From: an uncultured Chlorobiales bacterium
GTDB taxonomy: Bacteria > Bacteroidota > Chlorobiia > Chlorobiales > Chlorobiaceae
Length of the DNA stretch: 64,000 bases
Direction of reading: 5' to 3'
Assembly (NCBI GenBank): GCA_903929135.1
Contig: CAIYTH010000053.1
Coordinates: 62,001 to 126,000 of the forward strand
This document shows positions 46,453-57,668 of this stretch, in pieces. The notes under the pieces were generated by a model. The model did not search any database. It was given only the letters and a program-made list of their open reading frames with translations, and was not told the origin of the DNA. The position numbers were made by a program, and so were the translations under genes. Numbering within the stretch: the stretch's first letter is position 1; every line of letters begins with the position of its first letter.

Positions 46453-47547
46453 TTACAGTTTTGAAAGCGCGATGATTCTTGCGGCCAGTTCGGCAGCCGC
46501 GCCCGGATGGCCAGATCCCCTGCTCGCCGCGCCCATGCGACTGAGCTCCGCTCCGTTTTCGAGAAGGTCGAGCACCTCCTTCAGGGAGCTGTCGTCGCCG
46601 AACCGGCTGTCGTCGATCATGAGGGCCGCTCCGGTCTTGACCAGGGCGAGGGCGTTGTGGCGCTGGTGATCCGCCGCCGCGTAGGGATATGGCACCAGGA
46701 TCGAGGGTTTGCCGAGATTGGTCAGCTCTGCAAGGGTAGAGGCCCCGGACCTGCAGACCACGAGGTCGGCGGCCGCATAGGCTGGCCCCATCTCCTCGAT
46801 ATACGGTGCAACCCAGAGCGAGTCCGATGGCGTGAACGCTTCCCTGACCCGCGGGTAGTCGAGGGCCCCGGTCTGCCAGATCAGGTTGACCTTGCCCGAC
46901 AGGTGCGGGAGGAAACGGAGCATGGCGTTGTTGATCGACCTTGCGCCGCGGCTGCCGCCGAACACGAGCAGCGTGGGTCGCGAGGGATCGAGGCCGAAGG
47001 TACGCCTCGCCAAACCAGGATCCTGCGGAGAAAACGACCTTGCCGGATTGCCGGTGACGAACACCGATGCACCGGTTCCGAAGAACCTGCGGCTCTCCGC
47101 GAACGAAAGATGCAGCTCGGTGGCCCTGCGCGAAAGGAGCCTTGTCGTCAGTCCGGGAAAGGCATTCTGTTCCTGGATCAGGGTTTTCCTGCCCATGAGC
47201 TGCGCAGCCAGCAGCACCGGCGCGCTGACATAGCCGCCGGTGCCGACCACCACGTCGGGCCTCTCGCGTCGAATGAGGGCCGCCGACTTCAGGAGGGCAG
47301 ACGCGAAATCGGCAAGCACGCCGGCATTTGCAAGAAGATCCCGCAGCGAACGCCCGCGCTTCAGGCCCCTCGAAGGCAGGATGTGCAGGCGATATCCGAG
47401 GCGCGGAACCTCGGTCGATTCGATGCCCGAAGCAGTTCCGGCAAAGGAGACGGAAATCCGCGGATCGGCCTTCTGCAGCTCCGAGGCCATGGCGATTCCC
47501 GGATAGAGGTGTCCACCCGTGCCGCCTCCCGCGAACAGCACCTTCAT
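46453..47547 (-). CDS. murG: UDP-GlcNAc:lipid I N-acetylglucosaminyltransferase
   Basis: 364 residues, GT28 family. [14 protein letters not shown] lies at about 6-19, and the UDP-sugar site is [11 protein letters not shown] with a nearby HQRHNA. It adds GlcNAc to lipid I on the inner membrane face to give lipid II. Starts with an ATGA overlap with the ftsW stop. Confidence 0.96.
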   Translation of the reverse strand: MKVLFAGGGTGGHLYPGIAMASELQKADPRISVSFAGTASGIESTEVPRLGYRLHILPSRGLKRGRSLRDLLANAGVLADFASALLKSAALIRRERPDVVVGTGGYVSAPVLLAAQLMGRKTLIQEQNAFPGLTTRLLSRRATELHLSFAESRRFFGTGASVFVTGNPARSFSPQDPGLARRTFGLDPSRPTLLVFGGSRGARSINNAMLRFLPHLSGKVNLIWQTGALDYPRVREAFTPSDSLWVAPYIEEMGPAYAAADLVVCRSGASTLAELTNLGKPSILVPYPYAAADHQRHNALALVKTGAALMIDDSRFGDDSSLKEVLDLLENGAELSRMGAASRGSGHPGAAAELAARIIALSKL

Positions 47548-48749
47548 CGCCCACCTCCCTCTTCGGGCGTCGGGATCTCCTCCGCTGTCGACTCAGCCCG
47601 GTTCTTGTAGCGGGAGATGCCGACCAGGACGCCGACTCCGAGCGAGTTGAACAGCAGCGCCGTACCGCCATAGCTGATGAAGGGAAGCGCCACGCCGGTG
47701 GTCGGCAGCAGATGGCTCGCCACGGCGATGTTGACGAAGGCGAAGAGCGAAATGGCGATCGTTATGCCCGCTGCGACAAAGCGCCCGAAGCTGTCAGGAG
47801 CGCGTTTCGAAATGACGATGCCGCAGACGAAGAATCCCGCGAACAGGAGCAGCACCACGATCGACCCGATGAATCCGTACTCTTCACCGATGACGACGAA
47901 TACGAAATCGTTGTAGGAGAGCGGCAGGTAGAGTTCGCGTTGTTTGCTGGCGCCGACGCCGAGGCCGAGGAGCCCTCCGTTACCGAGACCCAGCAGTGCC
48001 TGGTGGACCTGGTAGCTCAACTGCTTCTGGTCGGAGCTGAAGAACGAGACCAGGCGCGCCACGCGATACGGCGCCGCCACGGCGAACACCGCGCCGATCG
48101 GCACGATCAGCGCAGCCGTCGAGAGGAGGTGCTTTATCCTGACGCCGCCGATGAACATCAGGATGAATCCGATTATTGCGATCAGTGACGCCGTGCTGAA
48201 ATTGGGCTCGAGGGCAACCAGGGCTACGACCGACATCAGGAGGATCAGCAGCGGGTAGTAACTGTCGTTCAGCTCCTTGATATACTGCCGCTTCTCGCTG
48301 ATCAGCCTCGAAAAATGGAAAATGATCGCATACTTGGCAAGATCGGAGGCCTGGAACTTGAACGGGCCGAAACCGAGCCAGCGGGCGGCCCCGTGGATCA
48401 CATGAACGAGCTTGAGCAGCAGCAGGGTGGTCAGCAACCCGATACTGACGAACAGAAGGAGCTTGCTGAGCTTCATGAATACATGGTAATCGATGGCGCC
48501 GACCAGCACGATCAGCGCCATGCCGGCCACGGCGAAGGTGAGCTGACGCCACAGGAAGTACTGCGGGTCCGAATACTTCTGTTCGGCCCAACCGGCTCCG
48601 CTGCTGTAGACCACGATGATCCCGATGCACATCAGGAGCGCCACGATCAGCAGCAGCAGCTTGCCTGCGATGCTCTCGCCGCGTCCCGCTTTCCTGACCT
48701 CCAGCGCCTCCGTGACGACCGGCGCCAGTGACATGTCGCCTTCGCTCAT
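47544..48749 (-). CDS. ftsW: Lipid II polymerase / cell division protein FtsW
   Basis: 401 residues of the SEDS family with about ten membrane segments. [21 protein letters not shown] and [17 protein letters not shown] are the SEDS signatures. It polymerises septal glycan together with FtsI. ATG 48749 was chosen for the ATGA overlap with murD and for the upstream GGGAG. The open frame runs further into murD without similarity. Confidence 0.95.
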   Translation of the reverse strand: MSEGDMSLAPVVTEALEVRKAGRGESIAGKLLLLIVALLMCIGIIVVYSSGAGWAEQKYSDPQYFLWRQLTFAVAGMALIVLVGAIDYHVFMKLSKLLLFVSIGLLTTLLLLKLVHVIHGAARWLGFGPFKFQASDLAKYAIIFHFSRLISEKRQYIKELNDSYYPLLILLMSVVALVALEPNFSTASLIAIIGFILMFIGGVRIKHLLSTAALIVPIGAVFAVAAPYRVARLVSFFSSDQKQLSYQVHQALLGLGNGGLLGLGVGASKQRELYLPLSYNDFVFVVIGEEYGFIGSIVVLLLFAGFFVCGIVISKRAPDSFGRFVAAGITIAISLFAFVNIAVASHLLPTTGVALPFISYGGTALLFNSLGVGVLVGISRYKNRAESTAEEIPTPEEGGGR

Positions 48750-50146
48750 GATGAAAGCTCCCTGACGAGTTGCTTGAACTGTTCCCCCCGATCCTCGAAA
48801 TCCCTGAACATGTCGAAGCTCGAGCAGCCTGGCGAAAAGAGCACGGTCGAGCCTGGAGCTGCGATACGTGCTGCTTCGGAGACCGCCTCCCTGAGCGTCC
48901 CGGCGGTAACCACCCGGACGATGCCGTCGAATGCCCTGACCAGCTTCGTCCGTGACTCCCCGATGGCGACGATGCATGCAACCTTTTCCCTGACCAGCCC
49001 GGTGACTGCCCCGTAATCGTTGCCCTTGTCGCGGCCTCCGGCAATGAGCACCATGCCTGCCGGAACGGCCTGCAGCGCCTGGCGCATCGCGTTGACGTTC
49101 GTTGCCTTAGAATCGTTGATCCACTCCACTCCGCACGCAGAGCCGGCGAACTCCTGCCGGTGTTCGACACCTCCGAACTGCGCGAGCGCATCGCGGATGG
49201 AACCGGAAGAGACGCCGAGCGCCCTTGCCGCAGCAACCGCCGCAAGGGCGTTGTACAGGTTGTGCTCTCCGCGGAAACTCGGCTTGACGAACTCCCCTGC
49301 CTTCATGACCGACTCCTGCACTTCGCCGCTCCGGGCGACGATCGAGCCGTCGAGCAACGTGACGCTCCCTGCATCTCCCTGCCCGATCGGGCAGTCGTGC
49401 ATCCCGAAACGCACAACCCTGAAAGGCCAGGATCCGGCAACGTCGAAATGGGCCCTGAGCATCGGATCGTCGTCGTTGTAGACGAGGGTGTCGGCCGCTC
49501 CCTGGTTTGCGTGGATCCTGAACTTCGCACGGGCATACGCATTGATGTCGCCGCCGTAACGGTCCATATGGTCCGGGGTGATATTGGTCAGCACGGAGAC
49601 CTCCGGCCGGAAGGTGACGCACCGCTCGAGCTGGTAGCTGCTGAGTTCGAGTACGACGATATCCCCGGGCTCCATCTCGAGCACCTTCGACGCAAACGGC
49701 ACGCCGATGTTGCCGACGCTGAACGCCCGAAATCCCCTGGCCCGGCCCTCGTTCTCGCAGATCAGGTGGAGGAGCGTGGCCGTGGTTGTCTTGCCGTCCG
49801 TGCCGGTGATGCCGACGATCCGCGCCGGGCAGAACCAGGAGGCCGCTTCGATCTCGCTGTACAGCGGAATGCCCAGCCGTTCCATCTCGATCAGCACCGG
49901 TGCCGTCAGCGGGATGCCCGGGCTGACGATGCCGAACCCTGCCTCGAATGCCTGCTCCGTATGCCCTCCCTCCTCGAAAGGGATGCCGAACCTGCCGAGC
50001 CGGTCACGGCCCTCCTGCGGAATCGTGCCGTGCTCGCTAACGAAAGGACGGGCGCCGGCCTTCAGCAGCAGCTCAGCCGCAGCGAGCCCGCTTTTTCCGG
50101 CGCCGAGCACCGACACCGACCTGCCTTGAAGTTCTTCCGGTTTCAC
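48746..50146 (-). CDS. murD: UDP-N-acetylmuramoyl-L-alanine--D-glutamate ligase
   Basis: 466 residues. VLGAGKSGLAAAELLL near the N-terminus, the P-loop GITGTDGKTTTATLL (about 110) and WINDSKATN are MurD features. It adds D-glutamate to UDP-MurNAc-L-Ala. One base separates it from mraY; it overlaps ftsW by ATGA. Confidence 0.95.
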   Translation of the reverse strand: MKPEELQGRSVSVLGAGKSGLAAAELLLKAGARPFVSEHGTIPQEGRDRLGRFGIPFEEGGHTEQAFEAGFGIVSPGIPLTAPVLIEMERLGIPLYSEIEAASWFCPARIVGITGTDGKTTTATLLHLICENEGRARGFRAFSVGNIGVPFASKVLEMEPGDIVVLELSSYQLERCVTFRPEVSVLTNITPDHMDRYGGDINAYARAKFRIHANQGAADTLVYNDDDPMLRAHFDVAGSWPFRVVRFGMHDCPIGQGDAGSVTLLDGSIVARSGEVQESVMKAGEFVKPSFRGEHNLYNALAAVAAARALGVSSGSIRDALAQFGGVEHRQEFAGSACGVEWINDSKATNVNAMRQALQAVPAGMVLIAGGRDKGNDYGAVTGLVREKVACIVAIGESRTKLVRAFDGIVRVVTAGTLREAVSEAARIAAPGSTVLFSPGCSSFDMFRDFEDRGEQFKQLVRELSS

Positions 50147-50147
50147 C

Positions 50148-51254
50148 TTATCTGAGTTTCAGGGTCATGAGACTTGCAAGAAAAAACAGGATGGTCACGA
50201 TCCAGAACCTGATGACGATCTTCTGTTCGGGCCACCCCTTCATCTGGAAATGGTGATGCAGGGGGGCCATCAGGAAAATCCGCCGCCCTTCGCCGAAGCG
50301 CATCCTGGTGTACTTGAACCAGGCCACCTGCAGCGAGACCGAGAGGGTTTCGAGGAAAAAGACCCCGGCCAGCACCGGCAGCAGCAGCTCCTGCTTGATC
50401 ATGAGCGCGATGACCGCGATGGCGCTGCCGAGTGCCAGCGAACCGGTATCTCCCATGAAGACCTCCGCGGGGTTCGAATTGAACCAGAGAAACCCGACGC
50501 AGGCCATGACGATAGCCATGCTGACGATGGCGATCTCGCCTGCGCCGGGGATGAAGGGAATGCTCAGGTACCCGGCATAGACCGCGTTACCGGCCAGGTA
50601 GGCGAACGCGCCGAGGGCAAACACGACGATCGCAGAGCTTCCTGCCGCCAGCCCGTCGAGGCCATCGGTCAGGTTCACCGCATTCGAGACCGCCGTGATG
50701 ATGAAGATCACCACCGGGATGTAGAGCACGCCGTAGTCAAGCGTGATCTTCTTGAAGAAGGGCACGGTCGTCTTGGAGAGCAGCACGGCGAACGACGGGT
50801 CCAGCCAGGTGTAAACCCCGACCAGCAGGCCGAGCGTGATCTGCCCGATCAGCTTGTACTTGCCGGCGAGCCCTCCCTTGATCTTCAGGACCACCTTGCG
50901 GTAGTCGTCGATGAAGCCGATGACCCCCATCCAGAATACGGCGAGCATGATCAGCCACACATGCGGGTCGTCCAGCTTGGCCCAGAGCATAGTCGACACC
51001 TCGACTGCGAAAATGATCAGCAGGCCGCCCATGGTGGGCACATCCCGCTTCCTGCGGTGCTCGGGCGGCGCCTCCGTCTTGACCGGCTCGATGAAGCGAG
51101 CCTTCAGGAACCGGATAAATCCCGGGCCGGCAAGCAGGGTGATCAGCAGGGCCGTGATGGCCGCGGCGCTCGCCCTGAAGGTAAGGTACTCGATGACCCT
51201 CATGCCATGAGGGTTGAAGACCTCCTTGATATATCTGAGCAGATAGTAGAGCAT
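50148..51254 (-). CDS. mraY: Phospho-MurNAc-pentapeptide transferase
   Basis: 368 residues with ten or so membrane helices. PTMGG, the paired aspartates in GFIDDYRKV, the [10 protein letters not shown] motif and the late [13 protein letters not shown] match MraY. It moves phospho-MurNAc-pentapeptide onto undecaprenyl phosphate, making lipid I. Eight bases after murF. Confidence 0.96.
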   Translation of the reverse strand: MLYYLLRYIKEVFNPHGMRVIEYLTFRASAAAITALLITLLAGPGFIRFLKARFIEPVKTEAPPEHRRKRDVPTMGGLLIIFAVEVSTMLWAKLDDPHVWLIMLAVFWMGVIGFIDDYRKVVLKIKGGLAGKYKLIGQITLGLLVGVYTWLDPSFAVLLSKTTVPFFKKITLDYGVLYIPVVIFIITAVSNAVNLTDGLDGLAAGSSAIVVFALGAFAYLAGNAVYAGYLSIPFIPGAGEIAIVSMAIVMACVGFLWFNSNPAEVFMGDTGSLALGSAIAVIALMIKQELLLPVLAGVFFLETLSVSLQVAWFKYTRMRFGEGRRIFLMAPLHHHFQMKGWPEQKIVIRFWIVTILFFLASLMTLKLR

Positions 51255-51262
51255 AAATTCGG

Positions 51263-52678
51263 TTACTCCCCTGATTTGGCCCTGATGAGCGATTCGGCGG
51301 CAATTTCAAGCCTCATGCCCCGGGAACCCTTGAACAGCACAGCGTCACCGGCCTGCACGTACCCGGCCAGGAAGCGGTTCAGTTCGTCCATATTTTCGTA
51401 ATGGCCGAGGCAGCTCGTGCCGGCATCCGGGCAGCAGAGCCTCGACATCTCTCCGTAGGTGCAAAGCAGATCGACAGGCACCTGCTGAATATACCTGCCG
51501 ATGGCCTCATGTTCAACAGCCGACGTATCCCCGAGTTCGAGCATGTCCCCGATCACCGCGATCTTCCTTCCGGGGCACACCAGGCCGGCAAGCGTGTCGA
51601 GCGCGAAGCGAACCGAATCGGGATTGGCGTTGTAGGTATCGTTCAGCACCACGATGCCGCCCCCTTCGAGAAGCTCCATGCGTTTCCATCCCTTCGCGGG
51701 CACCAGTGATCCGAGCCCTTCGGCGATATCGGCGGGGCTGACGCCGAAATGGCTGCCGACGGCGGCTGCCGCCAGGGCATTGATGACGTTGTGGCGGCCG
51801 ATGAACTGCATCGATACCGGCTGGCGTCGCTGCCCCGAGCAGAGGCTGAAGGAGATCCTGCCGACACGATCGGTCGAAACCGCTTCAGCCCACCAGTCGT
51901 TGCAACCATCCGGGGCAGCACCGTAACAGACCCGTCTGGAGATGCTCCTGCCGGCATCACGGAGCCTCGGGTCGTCAAGGTTGACGAAGGCCGTGCCGCC
52001 ATGCGCCTCCAGATAGCCGAACAATTCGGCTTCAGCTTCGGCAACTCCCTCGAGGCTGCCGAAGAATTCGAGATGCTCGTGGCCGATGTTGGTCAGCAGT
52101 CCATGTGTCGGCCTTGCTATCCCCGCGAGGAACGACATCTCCCCTGGATGGTTGATGCCCATCTCGACCACCGCGATGCCGGTATCGCGCCTCATCTGCA
52201 GGAGGGTCAGCGGCACCCCGAGGTGGTTGTTGCGGTTCCCCTGACTCATGTGGACGGAGAACTTCGTCGCCAGGACGACGGAGATCATCTCCTTCGTGGT
52301 CGTCTTTCCGTTGCTCCCGCCGACGCCGATGACCGGGATGTCGAAGCGTTCACGGTACCGTGCCGCGAGGGTCTGCAGCGCAGAGGCAGGATCTTCGGCA
52401 ACAAGGAAGCGGTTTCCCGGATCGGTGAATTCATGGCCCTTCGCATCGAACCACTCGCGGGCAACCACGGCCCAGGAGGCCCCTTTCGCAAACACCTCTC
52501 CGATATACTGGTGCCCGTCAGTCCGGTCGCCCGGCAACGCCACGAACACCGCCCCGTCTACAACCTCACGCGAATCGATCACCACGACCGGGTCGGGAAG
52601 CGCGTATCGCGCCCCGGCATCTGCGGCCACGATCCTTCCCGCGAGCTCAAAATCCCCGTAAATCAGCGCTCCCTTCAT
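51263..52678 (-). CDS. murF: UDP-MurNAc-tripeptide--D-alanyl-D-alanine ligase
   Basis: 471 residues, Mur ligase fold. The P-loop is [15 protein letters not shown] (about 117-131), then [10 protein letters not shown] and [12 protein letters not shown]. It adds D-Ala-D-Ala to finish the pentapeptide. No ddl gene occurs in this cluster. ATGA overlap with murE. Confidence 0.95.
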   Translation of the reverse strand: MKGALIYGDFELAGRIVAADAGARYALPDPVVVIDSREVVDGAVFVALPGDRTDGHQYIGEVFAKGASWAVVAREWFDAKGHEFTDPGNRFLVAEDPASALQTLAARYRERFDIPVIGVGGSNGKTTTKEMISVVLATKFSVHMSQGNRNNHLGVPLTLLQMRRDTGIAVVEMGINHPGEMSFLAGIARPTHGLLTNIGHEHLEFFGSLEGVAEAEAELFGYLEAHGGTAFVNLDDPRLRDAGRSISRRVCYGAAPDGCNDWWAEAVSTDRVGRISFSLCSGQRRQPVSMQFIGRHNVINALAAAAVGSHFGVSPADIAEGLGSLVPAKGWKRMELLEGGGIVVLNDTYNANPDSVRFALDTLAGLVCPGRKIAVIGDMLELGDTSAVEHEAIGRYIQQVPVDLLCTYGEMSRLCCPDAGTSCLGHYENMDELNRFLAGYVQAGDAVLFKGSRGMRLEIAAESLIRAKSGE

Positions 52679-54204
52679 GCATGCTCCTTTGAATCGCCAG
52701 CCTGCCCCCTCTTTTCGAGACAGGCGGCGAGAATGTCCTGGTCCGAGAAAGCGTGTTTCTTCCCCGCAACCTCCTGGTATTTTTCATGACCCTTGCCCGC
52801 GACCAACAGGATGTCCCCGTCACCAAGCCCTTCGACCGCGCGCCGGATCGCCTCGGCACGGTCGCTGACCCTGAGATGCGCCCGACCCGCCATGCCTGCC
52901 TCGATCTCGTCGAGGATCGCCTCCGGGTCCTCGTCCCTCGGGTTGTCCGAGGTCAGGATCACCCGGTCGGCAAGGTCGGCCGCAATCCGGCCCATCTCCG
53001 GCCGTTTCAGCCGGTCCCGGTTGCCTCCGCATCCGAACACCACGGTCAGGCCCGCCCCGGCTGGGGTAATCGCACGCAGCGCCTCGAGTGCCTTCTGCAG
53101 GGCATCGGGCGTATGCGCATAATCGACCACCCCGCAACGGCTACGGTCCGGGCTCCAGAACCGCTCCATCCGCCCGCCTACCGCTGATGCTCCAGCCAGC
53201 CCCCGGATAACCGTCGACGGTTCCAGGCCAAGGCCGACGCCCACGGCAAAAGCTTCGAGCAGGTTCATGACGTTGAAGGTGCCAGGCAGGGCCACCGTCA
53301 CCGGGATCCGCTCTCCACGGAAACAGATCGTCGCCATCGAACCATCCACGTTCATCGAGGAGATCTCCGCCGCGATTCGCCTGTCGGGAGTACAGGCTGA
53401 TGCCGCCCCCTCGATCGAACAGCAGAGCACCCGATCCGTGGAAAGCGCTCCGGCCATGAACCCGGAATGCGCATCGTCCGAGTTGACCACCGCGAACCCG
53501 TCCGGCGTCAGCTGATCGAACAGGAGCCTCTTTGCCGCTGCATAGTGCTCCATGGATTCATGGAAGTCGAGGTGCTCCGACGTCAGGTTGGTAAATACGG
53601 CAGCCCGGAAACCTATTCCATGCACCCTTTTGAGCACCAGCGCGTGGGAAGATACCTCCATGACCGCCGCACGGCATCCGGCGTCGAGCATCCGGCGGAA
53701 CAGGGACTGCAGGCCGTGTGCTTCGGGGGTCGTCCGTTCGAGCGTGATCTCCTCCTCCCCGATGCGGCACAGCCCGGTGCCGATGTATCCGGCAGGGATG
53801 CCGGCCGAATTCAGCATGGAAGTGACAAGCCTCGATGTGGTCGTCTTTCCGTTGGTGCCGGTAACACCGACGATAAGGAGTTTTCCGGAGGCGTCGCCGT
53901 AGAATGTCCGTGCCACGTCCGCAAGGGCTGCCCGGGCATCTTCGACCAGGATGTACCTCGCCGACGGAAGGCACTCCTGCGGATACTCCTCGCAGACCAC
54001 CGCCGCCGCTCCCGAAGCCACGGCCCCTGCTATGTGCCGGTGGCCGTCGGTCCTGAACCCGCGCACGGCAACGAAGAGCGCCCCCGGCAAAACCTCCCGC
54101 GAATCGCAGGTCACGATGCTGACGGCAATCGAAGCGGCATCGGCAACCCCGCGGCTTCCCAGAAAGCCGCCGATACCCTGCTCGATCTCTCCAAGCATCA
54201 CCAT
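52675..54204 (-). CDS. murE: UDP-MurNAc-L-Ala-D-Glu--meso-diaminopimelate ligase
   Basis: 509 residues. The P-loop is GVTGTNGKTTTSRLV (about 112-126) and the DNPR motif (TSDNPRDEDP) marks the diaminopimelate-specific form. It adds meso-DAP to the stem peptide. The start is ambiguous: ATG 54204 (MVM) or ATG 54198 (MLGE). The latter overlaps a tiny upstream ORF (54221-54198) in the form TGATG. Confidence 0.95.
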   Translation of the reverse strand: MVMLGEIEQGIGGFLGSRGVADAASIAVSIVTCDSREVLPGALFVAVRGFRTDGHRHIAGAVASGAAAVVCEEYPQECLPSARYILVEDARAALADVARTFYGDASGKLLIVGVTGTNGKTTTSRLVTSMLNSAGIPAGYIGTGLCRIGEEEITLERTTPEAHGLQSLFRRMLDAGCRAAVMEVSSHALVLKRVHGIGFRAAVFTNLTSEHLDFHESMEHYAAAKRLLFDQLTPDGFAVVNSDDAHSGFMAGALSTDRVLCCSIEGAASACTPDRRIAAEISSMNVDGSMATICFRGERIPVTVALPGTFNVMNLLEAFAVGVGLGLEPSTVIRGLAGASAVGGRMERFWSPDRSRCGVVDYAHTPDALQKALEALRAITPAGAGLTVVFGCGGNRDRLKRPEMGRIAADLADRVILTSDNPRDEDPEAILDEIEAGMAGRAHLRVSDRAEAIRRAVEGLGDGDILLVAGKGHEKYQEVAGKKHAFSDQDILAACLEKRGQAGDSKEHA

Positions 54205-54240
54205 CGCCGTGGTTCCATCATGACACTCCTGATTTCTGTT

Positions 54241-56184
54241 TCAATGCGGCCGCTGCGCCAGGGTCAGCCTGACGACCTGCTTGCTCTGCACCTTCGAGCC
54301 CGCTTCAACGCTCTGCTGGAGAACGAGTTCGTCCGGGTTGCCCGCAAATTCGACGCCGAGCCCGTTCCATTTCAGGAGGCGCTCAGCCTCCCGACCGGTG
54401 AGTCCCTTGAGCTCCGGAACCGCGACCGTTGCGATCCGTTCGAGATTCGATTTCTCGGTAGAGCGCATGGCCAGCCGCTGCTGCATTTCTCGCGAGCAGG
54501 CCACCGAACGGCCGCAGATCCTTGAAAAGACCGGTGCGGCGACTGCCGCCGCATAATACGCCGTCTGCGGCTCATCGACAACGACAATTGCAGCGTACTG
54601 GGGACTGCTGACGGGGAAGAACCCGACGAATGTCGACAGGTAGGCATGCTGCCCCTTGTAGCCGCCAGTGTACTTCTGTGCCGTTCCCGTCTTTCCGGCC
54701 ACCTGGATACCCGCGACTGCCGCCGAAGTGCCGGTGCCCTTTTCGACCACGGCGCTGAAGTATTCCCTGGCCATGTACCTGGCGGTTTCAGGCTTGACGG
54801 CCTGCACCACCTTAACCGGTTTGTTCTCCCTGACCGGCTGCCCTTCGCGGTCAACGATCCTCCTGATGACATACGGACGCATGCGGACACCGTCGTTGGC
54901 GATGGTCGCGTATGCCTGCAGGATCTGCAGCGGCGTCGCCATGATCTGGTATCCATACCCCATCCAGGGCAGCGTCGTCCGGTCCCAATCCTTGATCTCC
55001 TTCAGGATGCCCCGTGACTCGCCGATGAGGCCGACTCCGGTCTTCTGGCCGAACCCGAGGTCATGTGCATACCGGTAGTAGGTTTCCGGACCTACCTTCA
55101 TGGCCGTGAGCGCAGCGACCACGTTGCTCGAGTGCATGATCGCCTCCTGGAACGTTATCCTGCCCATCGGATCGTGGTCGACGATCCTTCGATCATAGAG
55201 CTGGACCACGCCGTTATGGCCGTCCACCATCGTCTGGGAGGTGTAGTGGAGCGATTCGGTGGCCGCCGACGCCATGACAACCTTGAAGGTCGAGCCCGGC
55301 TCGAACATGTCGGTCACTGACCGGTTTCGCGTATCCTGGCTGGTCACGTTCGCCCGCTGGTTCATGTCGAATCCGGGATAATTGGCCATCGCGAGGATCT
55401 CGCCGGTCCTCACATCCATGACGATACCTGCGGCGGCCTTGGCCTTGAAGTTCATGACGGCGCGTATGATCTCGTCCTCGACGATGCCCTGGATGTCGGA
55501 GTCGATGGTCAGTTCGACGTCGCTGCCGCTCAGCGGCGGAATCTGGTCGGCATCGGGGGCGGGATACCTCTCGCCCGTCGCGGAGCGCTGGAAGATCGTC
55601 GTTCCGTCCCGTCCTTTCAGGTCGGCGTTGAGCTGCCGTTCAAGTCCGCTGATCCCCTGGTTGTCGCGATCAGTGAAGCCGATGATCTGGGACGCGATGT
55701 TCAGGTAGTAACGCTGCTGCTCCCGCTGGAACCTGAGGCCGGGCATCTTCAGGCCCATGAGGTCCGAAGCCGTCGCAACCGGCACGTTCCTTTCAAGCCA
55801 GACGAACCGTTTCTTCGACTGGAGCAGCCGCAGATACGTGAGCCGGTTCCGGCCGAACCGGGTCGCAAACCGGGTTGCCAGCTCCTGGGGATTTTTCACG
55901 TGTTGAGGGTCGGCATAGAAGGAGATGCTTTCGATGCTTTCTGCAAGCTGACGTCCGTTCCTGTCGTAGATCCTGCCTCGCCTTGCATTCTCCGTGACCA
56001 CGCTCTCGTACTGACGGCTCGCCATCGCCTTGTATTTCCTGACGCTGATGACCTGGATGCTGAGCAGCTTGAACACGATGGCAACGAAGAACAGCGCCAT
56101 GAACAGCCCCGTCAGCCCCAGTCGCTGCCCGAATTCCCGGTCGCTGGAGCCAGTGCTGCTCTGTGGTGATGGTTGCCCGTTCAT
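54241..56184 (-). CDS. ftsI: Septal penicillin-binding protein (FtsI/SpoVD type) with PASTA domain
   Basis: 647 residues. A membrane anchor follows a short cytoplasmic tail (LTGLFMALFFVAIVFKLLSI). The transpeptidase has EPGSTFK (SxxK serine), HSSN and AGKTGTAQ. A C-terminal PASTA module (VPELKGLTGREAERLL) covers about the last 65 residues, unlike proteobacterial FtsI. It cross-links septal peptidoglycan with FtsW. Confidence 0.94.
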   Translation of the reverse strand: MNGQPSPQSSTGSSDREFGQRLGLTGLFMALFFVAIVFKLLSIQVISVRKYKAMASRQYESVVTENARRGRIYDRNGRQLAESIESISFYADPQHVKNPQELATRFATRFGRNRLTYLRLLQSKKRFVWLERNVPVATASDLMGLKMPGLRFQREQQRYYLNIASQIIGFTDRDNQGISGLERQLNADLKGRDGTTIFQRSATGERYPAPDADQIPPLSGSDVELTIDSDIQGIVEDEIIRAVMNFKAKAAAGIVMDVRTGEILAMANYPGFDMNQRANVTSQDTRNRSVTDMFEPGSTFKVVMASAATESLHYTSQTMVDGHNGVVQLYDRRIVDHDPMGRITFQEAIMHSSNVVAALTAMKVGPETYYRYAHDLGFGQKTGVGLIGESRGILKEIKDWDRTTLPWMGYGYQIMATPLQILQAYATIANDGVRMRPYVIRRIVDREGQPVRENKPVKVVQAVKPETARYMAREYFSAVVEKGTGTSAAVAGIQVAGKTGTAQKYTGGYKGQHAYLSTFVGFFPVSSPQYAAIVVVDEPQTAYYAAAVAAPVFSRICGRSVACSREMQQRLAMRSTEKSNLERIATVAVPELKGLTGREAERLLKWNGLGVEFAGNPDELVLQQSVEAGSKVQSKQVVRLTLAQRPH

Positions 56185-56211
56185 GAAATCAGTCGGAGAA
56201 TCGATGGGTTG

Positions 56212-56688
56212 TCAAGGCTCAATGTCGACCGGAGGTTCGGCCGACGAAATCAGGCCGAGGGCCTGGGCATATCCGGATATGTTATGGATGCTCTGGAGCT
56301 CGCTGGCCTTCAGCTCCTGCGAAGTCCTGATGCTGGTGCTGATCCTCAGCTGCTCCCGAAGCCGCTCGTTCTGCTTCGCCAGCTCCTTGATGGAGAGGGT
56401 GTTGTGTATCTGGAACAGGAACAGGACCGTGGCCGCGATAAGGTACAAAAAAGTCCTCAGGCGCAAAATGGCGCCGATGTCGAAGATATCCTCCTGGGGC
56501 CGTGAAAAGGAGGCTCGTGCCGGTTCAGGAGGTTCGGGAGGAAAGATGCCCGTCGGGCGTTCGCCCAGCACATCGATCCCGGCATACTCCACTTCGACGG
56601 CCGGGGGTTCGGTCCGGCCCCTGAAAAGCCGCCCGGCATTCCCGGCAAGGCCGGCGAACGACTGCTCGAATCTTTTTGCGGTAAGCAC
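56212..56688 (-). CDS. ftsL: FtsL-like cell division protein
   Basis: 158 residues. A 75-residue cytoplasmic part rich in Pro precedes one membrane helix (FLYLIAATVLFLFQI) and a short coiled coil (SIKELAKQNERLREQL). Topology and position between rsmH and ftsI identify it as FtsL-like; sequence similarity is low in this family. Confidence 0.78.
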   Translation of the reverse strand: MLTAKRFEQSFAGLAGNAGRLFRGRTEPPAVEVEYAGIDVLGERPTGIFPPEPPEPARASFSRPQEDIFDIGAILRLRTFLYLIAATVLFLFQIHNTLSIKELAKQNERLREQLRISTSIRTSQELKASELQSIHNISGYAQALGLISSAEPPVDIEP

Positions 56689-56701
56689 GCTGCTCCTCCT
56701 T

Positions 56702-57664
56702 CTAGAGTTTTTGAACGACCCTGAGACGGGCGCTTCTCGATCTGGGGTTACGTTCGATCTCCCCGTCTGATGCCTGCACGGCCTTCCTGGTCACCGGGAT
56801 TGCCCTGGACTTTACCAGCGGCTCCCTGATCCCCAGCCCTTTCGGCCCCCAGTCTTCGGCTGCCGTCGATGCAAAAAACCGCTTCACGATCCGGTCTTCG
56901 AGGGAGTGGTAGCTGATGACGGCCATCCTCCCCCCCGGCGAAAGCGCTGAAAATCCCTCTTCGAGAGCCCGGCTGAGGACGCCGAGTTCGTCGTTCACCT
57001 CGATCCGCAGTGCCTGGTAGATCCTCGAAAGCGTCTTGACGGCAAGGTCCTTTCTGGGGCAGGCCCCCCTGACGACGGCCGCGAGCTCACCCGTCGTCTC
57101 TATCCTGGCTACGCTCCGGGCGGCTACGATAGCCCTGGCGATCCTGCCGCCGAGCGGCTCCTCCCCGTATCGGCGGAAAAGCCGGGCAAGCTCCCTTTCA
57201 TCGTAGTCGTTCACGATGTCCGCCGCCGATTCAGGTCCATCGGGGTCCATCCTCATGTCCAGAGGACCGTTGCGAAGGTAACTGAACCCCCGCTCCGGAG
57301 TGTCGATCTGGAACGACGAAACACCGAGGTCAAGCAGGATGCCCATGACCGGCAATCCTTTGCCCTGCCCCTGCTGCGCCGACTGCGCAACCTCTCCGAC
57401 GGTACTGAAATTTCCCCTGACCAGCAGGGCCATATCCCGAAACGCTTCGAGCTTCCCGGCTGCAGCCTCGAGCGCGTGGCTGTCCTGGTCGATCCCGATG
57501 AGCAGCGAGCGCCCTTCCTTGAAGCTTCCGGCCAGACGTTCGAGGATCAGCCGTGAATGCCCGCCGCCGCCAAGCGTGCCGTCGATGTATATTCCGGGGC
57601 CGGTAACAAGGAGCGAAACCGTCTCCTCAGGGAGGACCGGTGCGTGATACCCGTAAGGTTCCAT
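56702..57664 (-). CDS. rsmH: 16S rRNA (cytosine-1402-N4)-methyltransferase
   Basis: 320 residues. [10 protein letters not shown] at the start, [11 protein letters not shown] (SAM site), [22 protein letters not shown] and [13 protein letters not shown] near the end are RsmH (MraW) signatures. ATG 57664 ([11 protein letters not shown]) was preferred to a longer frame running into mraZ. It begins 4 bases after the mraZ stop. Confidence 0.95.
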   Translation of the reverse strand: MEPYGYHAPVLPEETVSLLVTGPGIYIDGTLGGGGHSRLILERLAGSFKEGRSLLIGIDQDSHALEAAAGKLEAFRDMALLVRGNFSTVGEVAQSAQQGQGKGLPVMGILLDLGVSSFQIDTPERGFSYLRNGPLDMRMDPDGPESAADIVNDYDERELARLFRRYGEEPLGGRIARAIVAARSVARIETTGELAAVVRGACPRKDLAVKTLSRIYQALRIEVNDELGVLSRALEEGFSALSPGGRMAVISYHSLEDRIVKRFFASTAAEDWGPKGLGIREPLVKSRAIPVTRKAVQASDGEIERNPRSRSARLRVVQKL

Positions 57665-57668
57665 GTTG

